From NCBI RefSeq assembly GCF_000002235.5, contig NW_022145609.1, positions 13,546,328 through 13,610,327 on the forward strand: a DNA stretch of 64,000 bases. Direction: 5' to 3'. Position numbers and translations under genes: made by a program. The notes under the pieces were generated by a model that was given only the letters and a program-made list of their open reading frames with translations, was not told the DNA's origin and ran no database searches. This stretch comes from Strongylocentrotus purpuratus (Eukaryota; Echinodermata; Echinoidea; Camarodonta; Strongylocentrotidae). Positions 11,487 through 23,048 of the stretch are shown piece after piece (the stretch's first letter is position 1; each line of letters opens with the position of its first letter).

Positions 11487-12590
11487 ACACATCGGGAAAA
11501 ATTGCAACTGATCTCCCCTACCTTTCTTGTTCCTTTTTTCGTTCCTCTTTTTTCCCCTTTCTTCCCTTCCTTACTTCTCTCTCTCTCTCTCATTTAACTT
11601 TAATGAGGGAGGCAGGGGCCTTTCGCCCCTCCCCAGATCCATATGATGTTGGTGGATTAATTGCAACTGATCTCTGCTTCTTTTTACCCTTCTTTTCTTC
11701 TTTCTTCTTTTTTTTTCCTTTTTAGCTCTTTCCTCTTTCCTTTCCCTTCTTTCTCTCACTTTTCCTCTGGCGGGCGGGGAGGGGGGGGGGGTGGTCGGGG
11801 GGGCGGCAGAGGCAAGGGCCTTTCTCCGCGATCCACATCTTGTGTGCATGAAAATTGCAACTGATATCCCTTCTTTTCTTTTCTTCTTTTGGTTCTTTCC
11901 CTTTCCTTCCTTCTCTCTTGTTTTGCGGGGGGAGGCAACAGCATGGCGGCAAGGCCCTTTCGACCCCCCACCGATCTCCTTCTTTTCCCCTTTTTCCTTT
12001 CTTCTTCCTTTCCTCTTCTCTCTTCTTTCCCTTTCCCTTCTTTTCTCTCCTTCTCTCTCTCTTTCTCTCTCTTTTTGTTTGCTGAGGGGCCAGGGGAGGG
12101 TAGGCGAAGGCCTTTTGCCCCCGATCCACCCGCGTTGGAGGGAAAAAACACAATTGATCTCCCGTAACTCTCTTTTCTTTCCCTTTTCCTTCTTTTCCTT
12201 TCTCTCTCTTTGAAGTTTGCTGTAGAAGGGGGGAGGCAAGAGCCATTTGCCGCCCCCCCCCCGATCCCCAACTTGTTCGCGGGAAAACTGCAACTAATAT
12301 CCCTCTTTTTTCTTTCCTTCCTTTTATCTCCTCTTTTCCCTTTTTTCTTTACCTTCTCTTCCTTCTCTTTTCTTTTTGCTGGGGGGGGGGGGGGGCAACA
12401 GCCTGGGAGGCAAAGGCCTTTCGCCCCCGATCACCTTCTTTTCCCCTTTTCTTTTCTTCTTCCTCTTCTTCCTTTCCCTTACTCTCCGCTTTACCTTCTC
12501 TCTCTCTCTTCATTTTTTGTTGGCTGTTGGGGGTCAAGGCCCTCTCGCCCCCCCCCCCCCTCCCCCCACCCCCTGGATCCGCGCCGGGAA
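11380..12590. repeat. Pyrimidine-rich minisatellite with GC-run units
   Basis: About nine diverged units of 110-150 bp. Each has GGGGGAGGCAAGGGCC-like and TTTCGCCCCC-like parts, a phrase such as GCAACTGATCTCC, and 60-90 nt of C/T-only sequence. The array ends in CCTGGATCCGCGCC (12573-12585), the same terminal sequence as the 5833-8636 element. Related blocks are at 8370-8620, 20570-20880 (inverted), 21250-21686, 24500-25080 and inside 27430-28970. The long open frames here are low-complexity (Ser/Phe/Leu or Arg/Lys/Glu) and are not genes. Confidence 0.85.
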
Positions 12591-12596
12591 GACCTG

Positions 12597-12810
12597 TAGT
12601 GTCATCCCTAGCTAGCTGGCAAAGCTGAATATGGGTTATCCAGTCGTTTCATTTCATTAAGTATAATTATACTTGTATTGAATATGTATACGTGTGGACT
12701 AGAGTACGGACATTCGGTGCGGCAGGCGGACTATTGTTGCGAGACCTCTTCCGCACAGATTGTCCGTCAGACATTTGAGACGCGCACGGAAAGTATGATT
12801 TTTGTATACA
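12597..12810 (+). repeat. Dispersed repeat with GGACATTCGGTGCGG, copy 1
   Basis: This closely matches 21687-21920, from CCTAGCTAGCTGG through TACGGACATTCGGTGCGG to CGCGCACGGAAAGT. The second copy has an extra ~35 bp near 21775-21810 and continues to about 22040. Both copies are preceded by a GGATCC-type element end. Confidence 0.8.
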
Positions 12811-13974
12811 TATCAAAGTAATATTTAGCACATTTAAGCTCAGTGTGTCTCGTGATTCAGCTTTGATGGCAGCCAATATTTATTTTTTTTAATCATTCTA
12901 TCTGGTTATCTTTAAAAATTAAAAATAAATTTCTCTGCGAATATCAAATCGACTCTAAAGTTATGTTCTGTCGTTTTGGGGAAGTGATATGATTCGAGTC
13001 TTCGAATGGGTATTGTCATTCAATTCAATTAAATTCAAATAATTTTATTTCATAACTCGATCAAAACATGTCGGCATAACAAGACCCCTGGACCCTATCT
13101 AGGGCCCTAAGGCGGTCCACTGGATGCTAATCTGATGGAAATTTAATGCCCAAAACCCCTAAGCTTCTGGGGGCTCTTTCGACCTCTTTGTGCATGGCTG
13201 ATTGTCAACGAAAAGTAGTTAAGTCTTTTGTCGAGTCTGCTCGTTGCTATGGCAGGTAACCAGTAAAAACCAATTCGTTTCATCAAATAATGGAAATGCA
13301 AGCATTAATTTAAACAAACAGAACTTTGTTATTTCTGATTGAGGTGTCGTATGAAAGGGCAGAAAATAAACTTTCTAGAAATGTAATTTTCTCTTTGAAA
13401 TTCAGATAACGCCCGCCAAATGACTTTTTGGTACCCTCTCTTCAATTTGTTTTTAATCACTCGCGCGTGAAATATGCATCATATGAGTTACATCAAATGA
13501 AAGAGGAGGATCTATGCTTTACAAATATGTGTCATTATTAATTATAATTGTGATTAATTCTCGGTTTCGTTTTTTCTGGGACGCACTGTATAGTAGGCCT
13601 ACTTGCGATATGGGCACAAGGTCATTTTCCTCGACAACATAAATATATTAAGATTTATTTCGTTAACTTAGTCAACATCGTAGCTACACCCGTACAAATT
13701 AGTGCTCACCACCACCTCCCCCACCACCCCCCCCCCCCCCGCCTTTTCGCCGGCTAATTCGCGGATAAACTTTTTCTCACGAAAAAAAAATTAGTGCTCA
13801 TTACACCCCTCGCAATGATTCACTCTCACCTCTGGCTCAAAAGTGGCAACCCTATAAGAACCCCTCCCCCCTCCTTAAAAGCTTGTACGGGCTTGAGCTA
13901 TATATTTAACTGCAGGCACGTAGCTAGATTCTTATTTTGGGGGCGGTGGTGAGTAAGCGAAGCGTGCGAATCAC
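12811..13974. other. AT-rich spacer, no gene recognised
   Basis: It contains one inverted unit of the AGATGAGCAT repeat (13084-13175), a C run near 13723-13740 and, at 13913, a hAT-like end CAGGCACGTAGCTAG. The sequence before that end (AGCTATATATTTAA) matches, inverted, the flank of the end at 11092. Confidence 0.55.
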
Positions 13975-14384
13975 TTAAAGATAAAGACCAGTTATGGTCA
14001 TGCGATTGCATTGAAGAGGCGTGGTGGAATCGATCAGAAAAGGTTGATCATCAAGCATAATAGGCTAAGTATTGGTGTGTCCTCCAAGGTTCAGGAATCA
14101 TCAAATGATAAGAAATATTGGCCCGTCTTGGTAATGTTATAAGCACTGTACACAGAAAGATGTTAATGGACTACGCACACGTGCGCGACACGTGTGTTAT
14201 ATCTATCAGTCCAAATAGATAAAATAATTTACCAAATATATCAATTAGTAGGATGGTTTTCTTGGCAAAATTTGTATGACCACGTATTAGTAAAAACATA
14301 TTCTTTCACAGTCATGATTGGTAGTAAGAGCTTCCATTTCATTTTTCGAGAGGGGGCGTTTCCAAAACTGGTCTATACCTTTAA
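13975..14384 (-). mobile_element. TTAA-flanked MITE, copy 2
   Basis: The 402-bp element (13979-14380) is bounded by TTAA at 13975-13978 and 14381-14384. It is inverted relative to copy 1 at 1283-1688; shared internal landmarks include the GATCGATTCCAC/GTGGAATCGATC region and ACACGTGCGCGACACG. Having two copies that are each exactly bounded by TTAA supports the target-site call. Confidence 0.8.
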
Positions 14385-14420
14385 AGAGCCTCGTTTCCGG
14401 GGTGTCTGGAAGACCTGTGG

Positions 14421-14672
14421 TCATGCATGCTTACAGTATTTCCTACATGACTGAGACCCCCGGGACATGAATATGGAAATTTGGAGGATGTAAATATCAT
14501 CAACCTTTAAGCATTTCAGGTTGGGTAGCATGGTCACGATAACCAACTCGGGTACAAAATAGCGTACTGATTTCTTTTGCAGCAAAAGAATATTATTAGT
14601 CACACACTTGGATGTTGCCCACAAAATATTACAATAGGATATATGTGGTAAGATTAGACTATTATATAGCAT
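14421..14672 (-). pseudogene. Non-LTR retrotransposon (LINE) reverse-transcriptase fragment
   Basis: The reverse strand encodes LYNSLILPHISYCNILWA, then LLLQKKSVRYF and LKVDDIYILQISIFM. This is the conserved block just after the reverse-transcriptase core in CR1/Jockey-type LINEs. Only about 80 codons remain, and the C-terminal end (left, near 14460) runs into unrelated sequence. It is a truncated, dead fragment; the clade is not resolved. Confidence 0.7.
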
Positions 14673-14819
14673 AACTAATATTCTATCAAAAACAAAACAT
14701 TTTATTCTATACAGTATGCCAATATTTCTGGAGATTGATGTAACGGTGTGTTTTACATGGTCGCTCCAGTCTTTTCAATGGTTTATACACCAATGAACTT
14801 TGTACATGTCTTTCTCGCT

Positions 14820-15760
14820 GTACTCTCTTAATTTCTAGGACTTAAATTTTAAATCCATTTTGAGACTTAAAATATTTCAAGTCTTTAAGACTTAATAAAT
14901 TGGGAATTCGACTAAAAGTTTTATCGAAACCAGCTTCTAGATATAAATCTTGGAAAGACTTAAACTTCTCGCCAATAAGTTGTGCATATTTCCAGTTGCA
15001 CCTGTTGATGACTGACTGTTGGCATATTTCCAGTTGAACCAGCTGACACCAATTAATTTGCATATTGAATATGGGTGCGTGCAGATCTATGTTTTTTTAA
15101 CAATTTTTCTGAATTTACAGCATATTTCTTAATTACTGATGATTTAGGTATATGCAATTCATTTCGAAAATACTACAAATATAAATTACAAGTTATTAGG
15201 ACATTTCGCTACTTCGTATGAATTCCATTTAATTAAACATGAATAAGGGAAACATTAACTATGAACTAAAATAATTTCATAAAATACAAGTATATGAAAA
15301 AAATTCGATTAATTAAATTATGTATAAGTCTACTTATTACCGATGCCTTTACATTGATAATACAGACGTACCAGTATTGAAGTGTTGTTGCCGTTCAATT
15401 GGTTGGAAGTTTTACCAAATGGTTCTAATGGCTTAGCTAGACCAGTAAATCTAAAAGACTTGAAATATAAATACAATTGACTTAAACTTTAAATCTTTCA
15501 GGGACTTAAATTTTAAGTCTTAGCTTAGATTTATTTTTGAAATGAATCCAAGAAAGGTTTAAAATAAATATTAAAAGACTTGAAATATAAATCCAATTGA
15601 CTTAAATTTTAAACCTTTTCAGGGACTTAAAATTTTAAGTCTTAGCTTAGACTTATTTTAAATCCCAAAGGGTTCGTCACTAATATCAGTCTATGTTAGA
15701 TTTAAAAGTAAGACTTTAAGATTTAAAAATAAGACTTTCAAATTTAGAGAGTAAAAAAAA
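14820..15760. repeat. AT-rich repeat built on GACTTAAA motifs
   Basis: Two close copies of a ~120-bp unit (about 15449-15545 and 15569-15665) share AAAAGACTTGAAATATAAAT and GGGACTTAAATTTTAAGTC. Looser versions of the same AAGACTTAA/TTAAGTCTT theme occur at 14835-14960 and 15700-15745. Much of it is self-complementary. No coding sequence is seen. Confidence 0.65.
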
Positions 15761-16140
15761 CATTTATTTTATTATTTAGAGCAAGCTTATCATTAGATTT
15801 TCTACCTCTATAATATATCAATAGAATCATATCTATCATTAATTCTATGATTTTTTTCCCCGGGCTCCCCTGGATCCGCCACTGGTCAAGGGCAGATTCC
15901 CAGTAAGCTAAGGGGTTTCAGGCATTTAATTATCAATAATTCATTGCATTTTGCCCCGACCCCCAACATAAAAGTATCCTCTATGTGGGCATTCCATGAA
16001 CCATAATGCAGAGCCCTACAGAGGAATTTTTCCTGTTGGGGACCGGGGTGAATGCAATGAATTTATGAAAAATATTGCATTTTCTTTGTTTATAATTGTG
16101 ATTAAGTTATGATAAAACATTGATAATTCTCAGTTTCTTT
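15761..16140. other. AT-rich spacer with one hAT-like end
   Basis: A right end CCTGGATCCGCCACTG finishes at 15884. I could not find a left partner with matching 8-bp flank (GTCAAGGG). The rest is unrecognised. Confidence 0.5.
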
Positions 16141-16144
16141 TTTT

Positions 16145-16570
16145 ATGGGACGCACTGCATATACTCAGTCTTATCTCAATACTTACGATAAAATATTGCA
16201 GAAGACTTTGACATTATCGAACATTACTTCCTTACCTGGTATCAAAGGCAACTTGAAAGTAACACGTAGGTGTATTATACATAAATTAGTTTTGAAAACT
16301 AGCATTAATGGCAAACTAGCTAGAAATGGAGTTAATATTTCTAAGGCCAATGGAGGGGGTGCTAGGCGAGATGGAGAGGGTGCTAGGCTGGATGTAGTTA
16401 GTGCAATTTAAATGAAATCATGCTAGGGATAGATGGAGCTAATAACTCTAAGGCTCAATGGAGGGGTGCTAGGCAATTTTAATGAATCATGCTAGGAAAT
16501 ATTATGGAGTTAATAATTAATGAGCGAGAACACTAACTGAAGTTCTTCAAAATGAAACATACTAGGTATG
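16145..16570 (+). repeat. GGGGGTGCTAGGCTGG repeat family, uninterrupted copy
   Basis: Starting at GGGACGCACTGCATAT, this repeat runs through GAAGACTTTGACATTATCG and TATTATACATAAATTAG to GGGGGTGCTAGGC units. A second copy is split by an insertion (31663-31759 plus 32118-32400). Rearranged parts occur at 22239-22560, where they lie in both orientations. Confidence 0.75.
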
Positions 16571-17198
16571 GGGCTTGTGTGATCATCACACGATTGTTTA
16601 GAACAAGATTGTTTTGAACCAGCAACCTTGATAACTTGGCCAGTATGACATGACATTTCGGTACTTTATAATACATTATATCTGATATATTGGTAAAGAG
16701 TAAAGATTGTGAAAACTTTATGTAAAATTAGTAACATTACAAAATATGGCAAGTAGTCAGGAATCCCTTACACGATCTAGGAATAAAGATTGTGATAATT
16801 CTCTCGCGCTCTAACTCGCCCCCTCCCCTCTCTCTCTCTCTCTTCCATTTAGTTTTTCACGTCTAGTGACATTCCTAAACATAAGCCTTGTATATAACGA
16901 AAACTTGATATTATAGAAGTAGGAGCAGATGTGCCAAAATAACCAAACATCATAATTCGACATGATCGGTATCAGAAGCTCCGAGAGAGATGAAATGAGA
17001 CGGAGCCTAATTTGCGTCAACTACACTATATGAGATTGAAGGTGGCTTGTGTTCCAAGTATGGTACATTGCTATCTATGCACATTACATTGATCTACAGA
17101 AACGTATACAATGCTCGAGGTGCATGCCGGGAAGGCGTATGAAAGATGACGTAATGGTATCGAAATATAAGAAAGGAAAACAACTTCAGTTCAAGACG

Positions 17199-17990
17199 GT
17201 TCAAAATAATGCTGGGAAATGGAAATTAAAATGATACCGTTTTAAAAACCAGTTAGATATGGGTTTAAGGACAAGAAGCATGAGATAATTCATTGCTCGG
17301 CAATGTGGACTGTATTTGAAACAGAGCATCCAAATTCCTGATATTTAATAGTATACTGTCAATGAAAAAAAATATAACTAAAAAAAATAATAATAATGGA
17401 CCTCTTTACCCAAGGCTGTGTGTCTTTGTCGAGCACAAATGATTCTGCTCGGGTATGCAGGCCAGTTGTTAGCCCATATGGGGCTTGAATAGACTTGAAT
17501 TGAAAGACCCTTTGTTTCACCTCGCGAAGTTTGGGCGCTTTCATATGAGGAGTAAACCTTGCCCATCATTGAATTCATGTTGTAAAGTTGTTTACAGACT
17601 GGAAAAGGATAGCATGGGAGTGTACAGATTGAATAAATGGATGTAAGTAGTACTGAAAATGTAAAAACTTGTTTAACCTGGCAATAAGGGACTCTTGAAT
17701 GTAGTTTAAAAATTGGACATGGCTTTGGGGCTAACGCTACCGCCACCGGCTACGCTGACGACCGCCAGCTAGCTGACGACCGCAGCTAAAAAAGACCCCC
17801 CCCCCAAAAAAAAAAGACCCCCCCCAAAAAAGACCCCCCCCAAAAAAAAAAGACTCCCCCAAAAAAAAAAATTCCCCCCCAAAAAAGACTCCCCCCAAAA
17901 AAAAGACCCCCCCCCCCAAAGGGGCTCCATTACAGTTTTTTCCTACACTCAGCTGCTCCCCCTCACCATAGGCCCTTTTTCAAGTTTTTT
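17199..17990 (+). repeat. ~790-bp segment duplicated at 19174-19993, copy 1
   Basis: The two copies are nearly identical over about 500 bp of ordinary sequence. They then pass through GCTGACGACCGCCAG units and a CCCCCCCAAAAAAAGA minisatellite (17793-17920 here, 19785-19920 in copy 2) to TTACAGTTTTTTCCTACAC. The C/A blocks give glycine/phenylalanine-like reverse frames that are not genes. Confidence 0.9.
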
Positions 17991-18150
17991 TTGAGGAATC
18001 CATTGACATATTGTGGTTTGGAACCCTTTCCCATACATCAACAACACCAACAATAATTATTTTATCACACCAAACTATGAGTGAGATGAAAATGGGTTCT
18101 AACATCAGTTTTTCTTTTTCAAAGATTTATAAAAAAAAATAAAAAAAAAG

Positions 18151-18224
18151 CACTAGCTGGGAGTCGAACCCGATACCTTCCAGTTGCCAGGCGTTTGCCT
18201 ATCCACTAGACTAATGTGTCACAC
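18151..18224 (-). mobile_element. tRNA-derived SINE head
   Basis: The reverse strand has a B-box-like GGTTCGACTCC and an A-box-like GTCTAGTGGATAGG about 40 bp upstream, with a T-arm-like hairpin. The acceptor arms do not pair, so it is not a tRNA gene. It forms the tail end of the duplicated unit described at 17199. Confidence 0.6.
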
Positions 18225-18450
18225 TGGTAATCTTCATGTATTTTTTCATATTGATACTTATTTTTGTAGATGTAGCAAAAAACGTATTCTAACTAATTCA
18301 GAGAGTCGCTTGTTAAAGAAAGAGTATCAAATGTTTTTTCTCCTTTGTTGAGGAGGTGGGGGGTGTCCCCTTTAAAAAAAGGAGATGGACACGTCAATAT
18401 CATGGGGTAAAGAAAAAAAAATTAAAAAATACATGAGGTATAAAGAAGAA

Positions 18451-18530
18451 GCTGGGAGTCGAACCCGAGTACATACATACATTGCGTTGTGAAGCGATCA
18501 GTCTTATCCGCAAGACACTTTGCCTCACTG
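18451..18530 (-). mobile_element. tRNA-derived SINE head, second subtype
   Basis: The reverse strand has AGGCAAAGTG as A box and GGTTCGACTCC as B box, with a longer middle than the copies at 18151 and 25161. The acceptor stem is not complementary. Confidence 0.55.
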
Positions 18531-19173
18531 CTACTAAGTGGCTCACTTCTTGGTCTTATAGCACTTTCTGCATGTTAACGACTTTAATATGTTGATTTAC
18601 TGATTTAACGATTTCGGGATGCATAATTATTCATATTTTTGCAGTCCGATGTTGTCAAGATTGCCCGTAAATTTTTTCTTTCAGTTACTGATATTTCTGA
18701 TATAATAGTGAGGTTTTATGTTATTTTCATTTATTTTGCAATCTGCTGACTTAAACTTCAAGTGATATGACAATAGGCCACTGCCCTGACATAGCATAAT
18801 GAACAGAACACGATCTATTCAATTTAGGTATGCTACGAATTCTGTAACAGGGCACAAATGAATAGGAAGCTTGGCTATTCGATTCTGTGTTTCAATAGCT
18901 TGCACCTGCAGCATCAATTAATGAATTGAAGAAAAAAACCCGACCCTCCCTTCATTGACGGAATATTTTTGTCATTGCGAGGATTACATAAGAGGTATAA
19001 TAGCATTCATGACATTGCACCATGACCGCATTATGTTGATGTATTGTCCATAAAGGTACTGAGAAAGTCTTTCTCCATGTCTGCATGGAGGACACGCACT
19101 TTAAATATCCCAATAGAAAAAGGATAGAATGGGGCTGTAGTCTCATTTAAAAAAAGGAAAGCGATTTCGGGAC

Positions 19174-20236
19174 AGTTCAAAATAAGTGCTGGGAATGGAA
19201 ATTAAAATGATACCGTTTTAAAAACCTTAGATATGGTTTAAGGACAAGAAGCATGAGATAATTCATTGCTCGGCAATGTGGACTGTATTTGAAACAGAGC
19301 ATCCAATATTCCTGATATTTAATAGTATACTGTCAATGAAAAAAAATATAACTAAAAAAAATAATAATAATGGACCCTCTTTACCCAAGGCTGTGTGTCT
19401 TTGTCGAGCACAAAAATGATTCTGCTCGGGTATGCAGGCCAGTTGTTAGCCCATATGGGGCTTGAATGACTTGAATTGAAAGACCCTTTGTTTCACCTCG
19501 CGAAGTTTGGGCGCTTTCATATGAGGAGTAAAACCTTGCCCATCATTGAATTCATGTTGTAAAGTTGTTTACAGACTGGAAAGGATAGCATGGGAGTGTA
19601 CAGATTGAATAAATGGATGTAAGTAGTACTGAAAATGTAAAAAACTTGTTTAACCTGGCAATAAGGGACTCTTGAATGTAGTTTAAAAATTGGACATGGC
19701 TTTGGGGCTAACGCTACCGGCCACCGGCTACGCTGACGACCGCCAGCTAGCTGACGACAGCTGACGACCGCCAGCTAAAAAAAGACCCCCCCCCAAAAAA
19801 AAAAGACCCCCCCCAAAAAAAGACCCCCCCCCCACCCCAAAAAAAAGACTCCCCCCCAAAAAAAAGATTCCCCCCCCAAAAAAAAACTCCCCCCCCCCAA
19901 AAAAAGACCCCCCCCCCCCAAAGGGGCTCCATTACAGTTTTTTCCTACACTCGCTGCTCCCGCTCCCCCTCACCATAGGCCCTTTTTCAAGTTTAAAAAT
20001 TGGACATGGCTTTGGGGCTAACGCTACCGACCACCGGCTACGCTGACGACCGCCGGCTAGCTGACGACCGCCGGCTAGCTGACGACCGCCGGCTAGCTGA
20101 CGACCTCCAAGAAAAAAAAAAGAAAAAAAAAGACCCCCCCCCCAAAAAAAAAAAAGACCCCCCAAGGGGCTCCCTAACAGCTTTTCCTACACCTCAGCTG
20201 CTCCCCCCTTCACCATAGGCCCTTTTTCAAGTTTTT
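19174..20236 (+). repeat. Segment copy 2 (19174-19993) with third partial copy (19992-20236)
   Basis: The second copy of the 17199-17990 segment is followed directly by a third partial copy that restarts at GTTTAAAAATTGGACATGG. The third copy expands an 18-bp unit GCTAGCTGACGACCGCCG to about four tandem units (20040-20104). Its sequence then continues like that after copy 1 (AGGAATCCATTGACATATTG). Confidence 0.85.
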
Positions 20237-20381
20237 TTGAGGAATCCATTGACATATTGTGCATTGGAATCCTTTCCCATACATCAACAATCAACAACAC
20301 CAACAATAATTATTTTATCACACCAAAATTGGAAAAATGATTAACTTTTTATATTCTGGCTTTTGGGCTTTAAAACAAAAT

Positions 20382-20456
20382 ACACTAGCTGGGGATCGAA
20401 CCCGATACCTTCCACTTACTAGGCGGTTGCTTATCCACGAGACCACTTTGCCTCAC
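20382..20456 (-). mobile_element. tRNA-derived SINE head
   Basis: The reverse strand matches the 25161-25235 copy: AGGCAAAGTGG A box, and a B-box region reading GGTTCGATCCC here. The flanking 20457-20556 segment also matches 25087-25160 inverted, so the two lie in a larger inverted duplication that ends in GGATCC-type element termini (20556 and 25086). Confidence 0.7.
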
Positions 20457-20555
20457 TACACGATTACCTGGTTCACTTTTAGTATTTAACACTGTGCTTT
20501 TAGTTGTTGACACTTTCAGCTAGCTGGCGGCAGGCGCAGCTATACCCCCTAAAGG

Positions 20556-20880
20556 CAGACGCGGATCCAGGGCGCCGGGAGGGCCTTGCCCCCCCCCCCC
20601 CCCCCGCAAAAAAAAAAAGAGAGAGAGAAGGAAAAGAAGGGAAAGGAAAGAGGAGAGAAATGGAAAGAAAGAAGAGGAAGAGGAAAAGAAGGAAAAAAGG
20701 GGGTAAGAAGCAGATCAAGGGCCGAAAGGGTCTTGGATCCCAGCTGTCACCCCCCCCCCCCATTACAAAATAAGAGAGAATGATGAAAGGGAAAAGAAAA
20801 AGGAAAAGAAGAGATAAGGGAGGTAAAACGGAAGAAGAAAAGAAAAGAAGCGGGATATCAGTTTTGCCGCTAACAAGTTG
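20556..20880 (-). repeat. hAT-like end plus purine-rich minisatellite block
   Basis: The block begins with the end sequence CAGACGCGGATCCAGG, then has the purine-rich form of the block seen at 11380-12590, with C runs at 20590-20605 and 20750-20761. No partner end with a matching 8-bp flank (CCTAAAGG) was found. Confidence 0.65.
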
Positions 20881-21107
20881 TAGTTCAGAGGGTTAAAGGC
20901 CCTAGACCCTACGCCAATAAACGCTACGCTCTGCCTATCGTAAATACCACTCCCCCAACCTACTTAGAGAAACGTTCAGCGAGGCCTGCATAAAAAGTGG
21001 GTGGTGCGGTTTTTTTTCTACCCCCCCCCCCCCAAAACGTTTTTGCTCATTTCGCCACTGCCGTGTCACCATTACGTACCAATATTTGGCTAGCATAATT
21101 TCACATA

Positions 21108-21686
21108 CATTGACATATTGTGCATTGGAACCCATTGGAACCCTTTCCCATACATCAACAATCAACAACACCAACAATAATTATTTTGTCACACCTAAAT
21201 TGGAAAAAATGATTAACTTTTAATATCTGGCTTTTTTGCTTTAAAGAAAAATTGTAACTGATCTCCCCTACCTTTCTCTTCCTTCCTCTTCTCCCCCCCC
21301 CCCCACCATACACCCTCTCTCATTTAAGTTTGGTGAGGGAGGCAGGGGCCTTTTGCCCCCTCCCCCGATCCACACGATGTTGATGGGATTAATCGCAACT
21401 GATCTCTGCTTCTTTTCACCCTTTTCTTTTTTCTACCTCTTTTGTGTTCCATTTTAGCTCTCCTCTTTCCCTTTCCTTTCTCTCTTTTTTTTTTTTGGCG
21501 AGAAGGGGGGGGGGGGGTGGTTGGTCTGGGGGGCAGAGGCAAAGGCCTTTTTTCCGCGATCTTGGGGGGGGGGGGGGGGTGGGTAGTGAGCACCTTTTTT
21601 TTTTTTTGCCCTCGAAATTTTAATAATTTGCACCCTCCCCCCCCCCCCCCCCCCCCCCCCCCATCCCCCTACTAGATCCGCCACTG
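21108..21686. repeat. Composite repeat ending in a GGATCT-type hAT-like end
   Basis: First comes the ACATTGACATATTGTGC segment also present at 17995 and 20245. Then follows the pyrimidine-rich minisatellite with long G and C runs, finishing in CTAGATCCGCCACTG (ending 21686). A separate end (TTTCGCCACTG) stops at 21060. Confidence 0.65.
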
Positions 21687-22240
21687 CCTGTAGTTTCATC
21701 CCTAGCTAGCTGGTTAAGCTGAATATGGGTTATCTAGTCGATTCATTCATTAAGTATAATTATACTTGTATCAGGGATATGAGAGTACATCCCTGTTTGT
21801 TTTGACTATGTATACGTGTGGACTAGAGTACGGACATTCGGTGCGGCAGGAGGACTATTGGTGCGAGACCTCTTCAGCAAAGATTGTCCGTCAGACATTT
21901 GAGGCGCGCACGGAAAGTCCGACACGGACATTCTGCGCGGATAAAATCCGCACCGATCGTCCGCTCTCGATCGATCTCTAATAGTCGGACGATCGGTGCG
22001 GGTTACATTCTACGCGGTCACAACGGCCTCATGAATAAACATGATTATATGACGTCACGATACGTCATCCCTTCGCCCTATGTTATACCCTCAGCTAGCG
22101 CTGTGCAATGCAATGGACCGCGGTACGGTAGTTATGTAGCAGCCCCTATAAAAAGTTTGTTTTTTTCGTTATACCTAGTATGTTTCATTTTGAAGAACTT
22201 CAGTCAGTGTTCTCGCTTAATAATTATTAACCCCATATAT
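21687..22240 (+). repeat. Dispersed repeat with GGACATTCGGTGCGG, copy 2, and flank
   Basis: This is the second copy of the repeat at 12597-12810, extending into the CGGACGATCGGTGCGG-rich region (21930-22015) that resembles the target of the 5833 element. After about 22040 the sequence is unrecognised. Confidence 0.65.
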
Positions 22241-22560
22241 CTCCTAGCATGATTTCATTTAAACTTGTACTATACCTACATCCAGCTACACCCTCCTTTG
22301 AGCCTTAGAAATATTAACTCAATATGCAAGTTTAACTGAAATCATGCTTGGAGATAGATGGTGATAATATTTCTAAGGCTCAATGGAGGGGGTGCTAGGC
22401 TGGATGGAGGGGTATGTGCTAGGCTGGATGCAGTTAGTGAAAGTTTAAATGAAATTATGCTCGGATCATGATTTCATTTAAACTTGCACTTTTTGCCTAT
22501 CACCCCTCCATCCAGCCTAGCATCCTCTCAATTGGACCTTAGAAATGTACATTAATTATC
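22241..22560. repeat. Rearranged GGGGGTGCTAGGC repeat, both orientations
   Basis: Fragments of the 16145 family lie head to head and tail to tail: CTAGCATGATTTCATTTAAAC is present in one orientation near 22243 and again near 22468, with inverted GGGTGCTAGGCTGGATG units between them. Confidence 0.65.
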
Positions 22561-22778
22561 AACTCCATATATGTATATAGCAGCCCATATACAAAATATT
22601 TTCGTAATATTTTAAAGGTACTATGTCCCTTTTGCAGCCAACCTCAAATTCTGTAGAACTTTGCAGGAATTATGAATATGTCATGTATGTCCTATCTGTG
22701 AGTTTAAACGTTAGCAGTGTCTAATATTCAAACTATGCAAGGAAACCCGTTTACTTGCTAGTATTTAACTGTCAGACA

Positions 22779-23048
22779 CTATTGAGTGACTGACTGGCTT
22801 CTTTTTATCTTTGGTAATAACACATAAAATGAGCTGTAAAGGATACATGAGCATGTGTCTACATCAATAACCCACTTCTCGTGATGGCCAAAATTAAACT
22901 GATTGAATTTTTGCGCAGCATAAAACGTATGACCATTCGGTACAATGGTCTGAAAATGAAGACTGTTACTTATTGGCTCTATAGCACCTAAGTCGATTTG
23001 ACAACTAATAGTTGTTATTTTCCCACTTGAAGACATTTTCAAGCCCAT
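22779..23048 (-). CDS. Unrecognised open frame, 89 codons
   Basis: The reverse-strand frame begins MGLKMSSSGKITTISCQ and has balanced composition (for example NQFNFGHHEKWVIDVD), unlike the low-complexity frames nearby. I recognise no domain. It could be a decayed exon, a fragment of a transposon protein or chance. No splice context or promoter supports expression. Confidence 0.15.
   Translation of the reverse strand: MGLKMSSSGKITTISCQIDLGAIEPISNSLHFQTIVPNGHTFYAAQKFNQFNFGHHEKWVIDVDTCSCILYSSFYVLLPKIKRSQSVTQ

Noticed and set aside
11571-12293. Open frames of 140-240 codons on both strands
   Set aside because: They are Arg/Lys/Glu-rich or Ser/Phe/Leu-rich products of C/T-only DNA with G runs; all frames are open simply because stop codons are rare in such sequence.
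17737-20165. Gly/Phe-rich reverse frames (GGGVFFLGG type)
   Set aside because: They come directly from the CCCCCCCAAAAAAAGA minisatellite; there is no start context or conservation.
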